Source: Desulfobacteraceae bacterium
Lineage (GTDB): Bacteria > Desulfobacterota > Desulfobacteria > Desulfobacterales > DAOWNP01
Assembly: GCA_030642545.1 (NCBI GenBank)
Contig: DAOWNP010000035.1
Location: 1 to 12,282, forward strand
Reading direction: 5' to 3'
DNA length: 12,282 nt
The position numbers and the translations under genes were made by a program. Under the pieces are notes generated by a model that searched no databases, had not been told where the DNA came from, and worked only from the letters and a program-made list of their open reading frames with translations. Below are positions 7,627 through 12,282 of the stretch, in pieces. Numbering within the stretch: position 1 is the first letter of the stretch; every line of letters begins with the position of its first letter.

Positions 7627-8061
7627 GTGAAAACAATATCAAATGATATCATTATTAATCAAAACATAAAAAAGGTTTTTGAATACACAACAAATCTCAA
7701 AAACAATAAATTTTGGCAAAACAACCTTCTTAAATCAGAGCAGACTTCCAGTGGCATATTAACCAGAGGTTCCACATTCAAATTTATTCATAAATTTATG
7801 AGTAAAAATATTGAAATTATTGGTATAATAACAGAATTTGACAAAAATGACAGATGCTTTTCAGACTTTACATCTAAATTTATAAAAGGTAATAGTAAAC
7901 TTATTTTTAAAAAATTAGATAATGCAACACAATTTACTCTATCAGGCTCAATAATATTTAATACTTTTATCCCTTGCAAAGCATTACTTTATAAAAAAGC
8001 TGATAAACATATAAAAAAAGATCTTGGTAAATTAAAAAAAATCCTTGAATCTATAGATTAA
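7627..8061 (+). CDS. Small SRPBCC (START-like) superfamily protein
   Basis: The 144-residue protein has the pattern of a polyketide cyclase/dehydrase-type SRPBCC protein. It opens with a strand and helix resembling the family's ligand-pocket entrance (NQNIKKVFEYTTNLKNNKFW, residues 12-31). Strands around GSTFKFIHK, IEIIGIITEFDKN, SKLIFKKLDNATQFTLSGSI and a long Lys-rich C-terminal helix follow. SRPBCC proteins bind hydrophobic ligands; the ligand here is unknown. The start is GTG at 7627, supported by AAGGAAAG at 7612-7619; no ATG near the family start competes. There is no signal peptide, so the product is expected in the cytoplasm. The stop overlaps the stop of the opposing lipoprotein gene within TTAA. 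Confidence 0.75.
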   Translation: MKTISNDIIINQNIKKVFEYTTNLKNNKFWQNNLLKSEQTSSGILTRGSTFKFIHKFMSKNIEIIGIITEFDKNDRCFSDFTSKFIKGNSKLIFKKLDNATQFTLSGSIIFNTFIPCKALLYKKADKHIKKDLGKLKKILESID

Positions 8062-10523
8062 AACTCTTCATCTGTAAAACGAACAGTTTTATCAAGAATA
8101 TTTATTCCATCATTAATATCAAACATATCGGGAAGATATGCCCCCAATACATACTGCCAGTAATAACCTGTACTTTCACCAGTATCAACTTTACCATTAC
8201 GGTTTTCATCAAGCACAGCATAAATATATAAATCTTTTAAAGAAAAAGGGCTTTCTAAAACAGGAACTTTTGTACTTATTGACGGCAATATATTTAATAT
8301 ATATTCATTTTTTTCATCCACAACATAGCTGTTCATAGCAATAACATAATCAATATCATTGGGCTTAAAAAGAACCACACCTCCTTTATGTATAGCTACC
8401 ACAATAACATGGTCTCCTGTATTATAAGAGATATTCTGTGGTAAGCCGCCTCTTTCAAGACTAAATGAAATGGAGCTGTTATGATCATATATTTTTTTAT
8501 CTATATTAAAATCCCATCCATTTACAGGAGATATAGGGTTAACTCCAGATTCCAGTTCTACTGAAACCAGAAATTCATCATTATTCTGATAATATCCTAC
8601 ATAGTCATCTAAAGTTAAATTCGGAAAGCCTCCTGCATAGTCCTTATCCCAGAGAGCTATAATCATAACATCTTCACCTTGTTTTATTCCACTTTTTGAC
8701 AGATCTATATAAAACCCTTTTTCCCCCTGCTCTATCTTTGAAAAATATTTTATCCCTGACAAAGGATCATCTATTAATGCATTTGGATTTCCTGCGTCTG
8801 CTATAATCAAAAAAATCGGGGCAGAATCATTACCATATCCCTGAGGTGGATTAAAATATCCTGAAATAGACATATTATTACTGGAAGACTCTGGTATATC
8901 AAATACCATCCCAATATTTACGCCATTGATATCGCCTGTATCAATATTAATTAAAGCTGGAAGCTTATTAGAATTCTCATAATAATACCCTATACTATCT
9001 CCTTTATCAGGAATACCATTTTTATTATTATCTAAAATGGCAAAAACATATACATTTTCAATGGGAATATTTATACCATATGGTAAAATATCTAATTCAT
9101 AATCAACAAAACCGCTTCCCTTGGCTATTTTCTTATACCCTATCACTTTATTAATATCAATTTCTGCTGTAAAATCCATAGAATCTATACTGCCCGCATA
9201 AGCAGTAATTATTATATCGCCCGCTCTATTATCATTTACAGACCCTTTTATCTTTGATTTAAAGGTAAATACTTCTCTGTTTATAAAAATATCGGCCCCA
9301 ATATTTTCGCCATTTTTAATAGTGTATTCCATTGAAAGTTTTTTACTGTCTGCATAAAATCCAATCATATCTTTTTCTGTGGGATTAGGAAAGCCACTGT
9401 TAAAATCTTTATCCTGTAATGCTATAACTGCTATTTTATCGGAAGGTACAAGAATAGTCGAGGAAAGATCTATTTCAAAAGATTTAGAACCAGACACCAG
9501 ACGTTTAAAAAAAATTACTGAAGAAAGCTGGTTTTCAACTAACTTATCTATATCATCAGACATAGCCACTATAATATAAACAGGGTCGTCAGTATTAAAA
9601 TCAGCATATGTTAAATCACCTTTTAAAGAAATATTATACCCTGAAGGCTCAAAAACATCTGTTATTGCCTTAACATTTTTACCTGAAACAGTTCCCTCAT
9701 TTATAACAACAGGTGTTGGCAAATTATTATAATTTTGTGATACAAAATCATTTGTACCTGATGAAGAAGAAATAATTTTAAATCCAGAATCAGTATAATA
9801 ACCTATCTTATCCCCACCATCTATTTTTTTATTTCCGTTTAAATCAAAATGAGCAAAAATATAAACATTTTCTATGGGAACATTAAAGCCATATGGGAAA
9901 ATACGAAGATTATAATCTAATGCATTTTTAGATTTTTTGGAAAAAACTTCATATCCAACAACAGCATCAAAATCAAGCTCTGAAAAGTCTAACGATGTTA
10001 TTTCTCCGGCATAAGCAATGACTGTTACATCACAAATATCTTCACACTCAATAGTACCTGAAATATTAGCCGTATAATCAAAAACCTCCCTGTTAATTGT
10101 AAGAAACAAATTATTATCACCTTCTTTTACAATATAAGATGCTGTAAGATTTCCTTTATCAATATAAACTCCTATAAAATCTCCAGGTCCGGGATAAATT
10201 GAACTTCCGTCAAAATCGTTATCTACATACGCAAAGACACTAACCTTTGTACCCGGCAAAACACCTTCTTCAGACAAATCTATACTAAAACTAAAATCAG
10301 ATTTATCAACAGCCACCATCTTTATTATATTATTTAAAGGATCAGAATCAATTTTACTAAAATCATCAGTTGATGCCACAGCCACCATTACAGGTGCATT
10401 CATGTTTTTTAAAACAGCTTTTGCGTCAACCTGCCCTGAAATTGTCACAACCGGTTTTTGATCTTCACCACAACCAAAAAACAAAACAAATAATAATATA
10501 TATATCCATCTTTTAATATTCAT
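8058..10523 (-). CDS. Large surface lipoprotein with three tandem repeats and six Ca-loop-like motifs
   Basis: This 821-residue protein begins with a lipoprotein signal peptide; LFFGC places the lipidated Cys at residue 18. The rest is three copies of a roughly 260-residue unit at about 27-296, 297-550 and 551-821. Each unit contains two Asp/Asn/Gly loops resembling calcium-binding DxDxDG or dockerin-like loops: DNDFDG (101), DLNGNKKIDGGD (227), DKDFNSGFPN (371), DNNKNGIPDKGD (498), DKDYAGGFPN (626) and DENRNGKVDTGE (772). Shared phrases include INREVF (143 and 414), FPYGFNVPIENVYIFA / LPYGINIPIENVYVFA, and IGYYT / IGYYY / TGYYW after the loops. No named family is recognised. Its start overlaps the barrel gene by 11 bp, so the two are very probably cotranslated and may form an outer-membrane complex. 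Asp-rich loops suggest Ca binding, which is inferred. Confidence 0.85.
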   Translation of the reverse strand: MNIKRWIYILLFVLFFGCGEDQKPVVTISGQVDAKAVLKNMNAPVMVAVASTDDFSKIDSDPLNNIIKMVAVDKSDFSFSIDLSEEGVLPGTKVSVFAYVDNDFDGSSIYPGPGDFIGVYIDKGNLTASYIVKEGDNNLFLTINREVFDYTANISGTIECEDICDVTVIAYAGEITSLDFSELDFDAVVGYEVFSKKSKNALDYNLRIFPYGFNVPIENVYIFAHFDLNGNKKIDGGDKIGYYTDSGFKIISSSSGTNDFVSQNYNNLPTPVVINEGTVSGKNVKAITDVFEPSGYNISLKGDLTYADFNTDDPVYIIVAMSDDIDKLVENQLSSVIFFKRLVSGSKSFEIDLSSTILVPSDKIAVIALQDKDFNSGFPNPTEKDMIGFYADSKKLSMEYTIKNGENIGADIFINREVFTFKSKIKGSVNDNRAGDIIITAYAGSIDSMDFTAEIDINKVIGYKKIAKGSGFVDYELDILPYGINIPIENVYVFAILDNNKNGIPDKGDSIGYYYENSNKLPALINIDTGDINGVNIGMVFDIPESSSNNMSISGYFNPPQGYGNDSAPIFLIIADAGNPNALIDDPLSGIKYFSKIEQGEKGFYIDLSKSGIKQGEDVMIIALWDKDYAGGFPNLTLDDYVGYYQNNDEFLVSVELESGVNPISPVNGWDFNIDKKIYDHNSSISFSLERGGLPQNISYNTGDHVIVVAIHKGGVVLFKPNDIDYVIAMNSYVVDEKNEYILNILPSISTKVPVLESPFSLKDLYIYAVLDENRNGKVDTGESTGYYWQYVLGAYLPDMFDINDGINILDKTVRFTDEEF
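8061..10445 (-). repeat. Threefold internal repeat of the lipoprotein gene
   Basis: The repeat units correspond roughly to 10445-9636, 9635-8874 and 8873-8061. They are recognised at protein level by the same order of motifs: a hydrophobic strand with VAxxxDD or VAMSDD, IDLS, a DxDF/DKDF loop, a GxY segment, REVF, AYAG, PIENVYxFA, a D-N-N-G loop and GYY. DNA identity between units is modest, so the duplication is not recent. Unit 3 is the most diverged and lacks REVF and AYAG. Confidence 0.7.
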
Positions 10524-11916
10524 ATTTTATTTTCCATAACACAATATCATTATCTTTATAATAATAAAACAAAGACACAAGCTCATTCTCATCTTCATGC
10601 TTTCCGGATATAGATGCATAAGAAAGCTCTATACTAAATCCATTTAAAAAATCATATTCAAGTTTAGGCCATAATAAAAAACCACTGTTTTTTACATCTA
10701 TTATTCCAGACAAAGATGTTTTTATCTGGCTATTATAAAAACTATCTTCTAATCTCAATGTAAAAATATCAGAAAATGTTGGTGGATACAAATCATTTTC
10801 AAAATATTTCTGTTGTGACCACTCCAAGGTAAAGACTGCATCACCTTCATGTTCAGGAAACAGTCTATTTACAGGAATAAAATAATTAAAACCTGTTGCA
10901 TATGATATATATGATGACTCTCCAGCTTCAAAAGGGAATTTTATGTTTTCCGTATCAATCAAATTCTGCCTGACAAATCCATTTTTATTTGGAGAAAATG
11001 CAACTTCAAACTGCACGACAAAGCTACCCAGAGTTTTGGAAAAATCAAGCCCAACCATATCTATTATATGATATTCAGGTTCAACTCTTACATATACTGG
11101 TTCATTGGGTTTTACAAACAAACCAACAGGTAAATGTACAGGTTCTTTATCAGGACCATGATACCCGCTAAGAGAAATATCCGCCCCATTATAAGATAAA
11201 GACACTCTAAATCCAAAACCAAAATTCTTTACTTCAACAGGCAGTCCATCTGAATTTTCAATAAAAACAGAATATAAGGCATCATCATTTTCAACTGCCC
11301 AGAAACTATTATAAGAAGATATCTCTATTGGAACATGAACAGGTACAAAAACAACCTCTACTGTGCAGTTATCTCCAAAAAACATACCTGATACCGAAGG
11401 AACTCCAAACTTCATCTCATCATCATCTTTAAAAATAAATTCTCGGAAATCGATTGGATTAAAATATGATGTAGGATTAATAACATCTGCTGTACCCCAT
11501 CCATAAATCTGGTTTCCTGCACGAATTCTAAATTTTTCAGTTTGATAATTAATATAGAGTTCATTAAAATTAATTTCAAAATTAGAATTAGACAACCTAA
11601 GATTTCTTGATAGTTGAGTATCTTCGCTATACTCATATTTTTTATTAAGACCAGGCTCTGTTATATCAATATTTAAATAGAGATTATTTACCATAAAAAA
11701 ATAAAAAAAATCTTTACCATACTTTATTTCCACTTTATTTCTTATCTCGTTTTTTATCCAGGCATCACCAAAACTCTGGTTTTCATAACTGTTTATAATG
11801 CTTTGATTTTCTATAAATCCTGTTAAAAACAATTCACTCTCTTCACCTTCACCTTCATCTTCATCATAATCATCTTCATCATAATCATAATAATGATGTT
11901 TTTCATTATGTACCAA
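10513..11916 (-). CDS. DUF1302-like outer-membrane beta-barrel protein, N terminus uncertain
   Basis: The open frame gives up to 467 residues. LFLTGFIENQ (29-38), the alternating hydrophobic strands, FNELYINYQTEKFRIRAGNQ (117-136), YGWGTADVINPTSYFNPIDF (138-157) and a C-terminal aromatic residue (WKIKYEY) are the pattern of DUF1302-like outer-membrane barrels, in which a conserved WGxADxxNPxD block follows a strand pair. No signal peptide lies in frame. The only start-like codon is TTG at 11916, which is better explained as part of a Hint-type ILVHN terminus. Residues 11-26 are acidic, with DYDED repeated twice by a 15-bp tandem repeat (11857-11886). An ATG at 11906 in another frame begins MKNIIIMIMMK, signal-peptide-like but ending after 27 codons. 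The gene overlaps the lipoprotein gene by 11 bp. The role is probably a porin or surface-export partner; the intact status of the 5' end is doubtful. Confidence 0.75.
   Translation of the reverse strand: MVHNEKHHYYDYDEDDYDEDEGEGEESELFLTGFIENQSIINSYENQSFGDAWIKNEIRNKVEIKYGKDFFYFFMVNNLYLNIDITEPGLNKKYEYSEDTQLSRNLRLSNSNFEINFNELYINYQTEKFRIRAGNQIYGWGTADVINPTSYFNPIDFREFIFKDDDEMKFGVPSVSGMFFGDNCTVEVVFVPVHVPIEISSYNSFWAVENDDALYSVFIENSDGLPVEVKNFGFGFRVSLSYNGADISLSGYHGPDKEPVHLPVGLFVKPNEPVYVRVEPEYHIIDMVGLDFSKTLGSFVVQFEVAFSPNKNGFVRQNLIDTENIKFPFEAGESSYISYATGFNYFIPVNRLFPEHEGDAVFTLEWSQQKYFENDLYPPTFSDIFTLRLEDSFYNSQIKTSLSGIIDVKNSGFLLWPKLEYDFLNGFSIELSYASISGKHEDENELVSLFYYYKDNDIVLWKIKYEY
11857..11886 (-). repeat. 15-bp tandem repeat encoding DYDED twice
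   Basis: GATTATGATGAAGAT is present twice in perfect tandem on the minus strand (11886-11872 and 11871-11857), encoding DYDED-DYDED. It lies in an acidic stretch that continues as EGEGEE. Unit length is a multiple of three, so expansion or loss would keep the frame. Confidence 0.85.
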
Positions 11917-12041
11917 AATCCCGTATTTTGTAACAAGAAATTATGATTACTCTCTATATTTACCAGATTATATACTTTAACTTCCATCTTTTTAGACAAC
12001 AATTTTTTATCCTTTAAAACTAATTCTTTACCTTTATAAGT
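11905..12041 (-). pseudogene. Remnant of the C-terminal region of an intein/Hint domain, split by a one-base frame change
   Basis: In one minus-strand frame (12041 down to about 11940) the translation runs through KGKELVLKDKK and ends VKVYNLVNIESNHNF. In the next frame (11940 down to 11905) it continues LVTKYGILVHN. Put together with one base added in the TTT run near 11938-11940, this gives VYNL-x5-NHNFLV-x3-GILVHN, the classic C-terminal splicing block of inteins and Hint domains, which ends in His-Asn. Only the last 40-45 residues of a Hint domain are present. The N-terminal block is not visible upstream, where the frame meets stops and the Cys-rich gene occupies another frame. The residue after HN is Glu, not the Cys/Ser/Thr of a splicing intein, so splicing is unlikely. 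The barrel frame continues directly from this motif. Confidence 0.7.
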
Positions 12042-12282
12042 TAATTACAAGGAACCGCATCACCCTCCCAAGTATCACATACGACACCACTTGTCCACCA
12101 ATCACAATTTGTGCAAGTAGTACAATAATCACCATGTGGGGAACTAGATCCACAATTCACGTTTTCCCACCAGCCCCGACAGTCACATTCGTCATCATCG
12201 TCGTCATCATCATCATCGTCGTCGTCGTCGTCATCGTCATCATCAGGAGGAGGTGGTGGCGGAGAAACATGTACTATTGTAC
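12041..12282 (-). CDS. Cys-rich protein with Pro6 and Asp18 tracts, C-terminal 79 residues; 5' end outside window
   Basis: The frame is open from the right edge to TAA at 12043-12041. The visible translation begins TIVHVS, then six Pro, then 18 consecutive Asp (a mix of GAT and GAC codons) and ECDCRGWWENVNC. The final part contains eight cysteines in about 50 residues. Two segments look alike, CRGWWENVNC and CDWWTSGVVC, suggesting an ancient duplication within the domain. Many cysteines after a flexible acidic linker suggest a secreted, disulfide-bonded or metal-binding surface domain. No family is recognised. Base composition is visibly more GC-rich than in the neighbouring genes. It is upstream of, and in the same direction as, the barrel and lipoprotein genes, and could be part of the same unit. 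Confidence 0.72.
   Translation of the reverse strand, partial: TIVHVSPPPPPPDDDDDDDDDDDDDDDDDDECDCRGWWENVNCGSSSPHGDYCTTCTNCDWWTSGVVCDTWEGDAVPCN

Noticed and set aside
11905..11916. Functional splicing intein
   Set aside because: Only the C-terminal block is present, it is frame-broken, and the residue following His-Asn is Glu rather than Cys, Ser or Thr.
11823..11987. Small gene starting MEVKVYNL or MKNIIIMIMM
   Set aside because: Its first half is the Hint-like motif and its second half is an out-of-frame reading of the acidic repeats of the barrel gene; it is better seen as part of the broken 5' end.

Overview
The window is AT-rich DNA, apparently from a Gram-negative anaerobe. It encodes an outer-membrane barrel, a lipoprotein with a clean lipobox, a CooC-type carbon monoxide dehydrogenase maturation ATPase and several imperfect intergenic palindromes. 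Gene content and low-complexity Asn/Asp tracts would suit an AT-rich Desulfobacterota (Desulfobacterales-like) genome. That assignment is inference; there is no rRNA or other phylogenetic marker here.

Layout: (1) 1-727 (+) is the 3' part of an SO_0444-type metal-efflux permease cut by the window edge. A 75-bp inverted-repeat element (731-805) follows it. (2) 877-2442 (-) is a secreted right-handed parallel beta-helix protein with an Asn/Asp-rich linker near its C terminus, converging on the permease. (3) 2443-3084 is a 642-bp divergent intergenic region packed with palindromes and a 30-bp tandem repeat. (4) 3085-4275 (+) is a PLP-dependent DegT/DnrJ/EryC1 sugar aminotransferase without other sugar genes nearby. 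(5) 4531-7393 (+) is a two-gene unit, cooC followed 4 bp later by a Ski2-like DExH helicase. (6) 7416-7540 is another palindromic intergenic element. (7) 7627-8061 (+) is a small SRPBCC-fold protein whose stop codon shares TTAA with the stop of the gene on the other strand. (8) 8058-12282 (-) is a surface-protein locus.

The surface locus, read 12282 to 8058, has four parts. First comes the C-terminal 79 residues of a protein with a six-Pro tract, 18 consecutive Asp and an eight-Cys domain. Next is a short remnant of an intein/Hint C-terminal region, split over two reading frames. Then comes a DUF1302-like outer-membrane beta-barrel whose reading frame has no signal peptide. Last is an 821-residue lipoprotein made of three tandem repeats carrying six Ca-loop-like Asp/Asn/Gly motifs, overlapping the barrel gene by 11 bp. 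The barrel and lipoprotein probably work together at the outer membrane.

The most unusual feature is the Hint remnant: the apparent TTG start of the barrel frame is the Leu of an intein-type ILVHN terminus, and the preceding VYNL...NHNF block lies in another frame one base out. Either the barrel gene has had its 5' end replaced and broken, or a Hint-containing fusion carries a single indel. The true N terminus of the barrel cannot be settled from this sequence alone.
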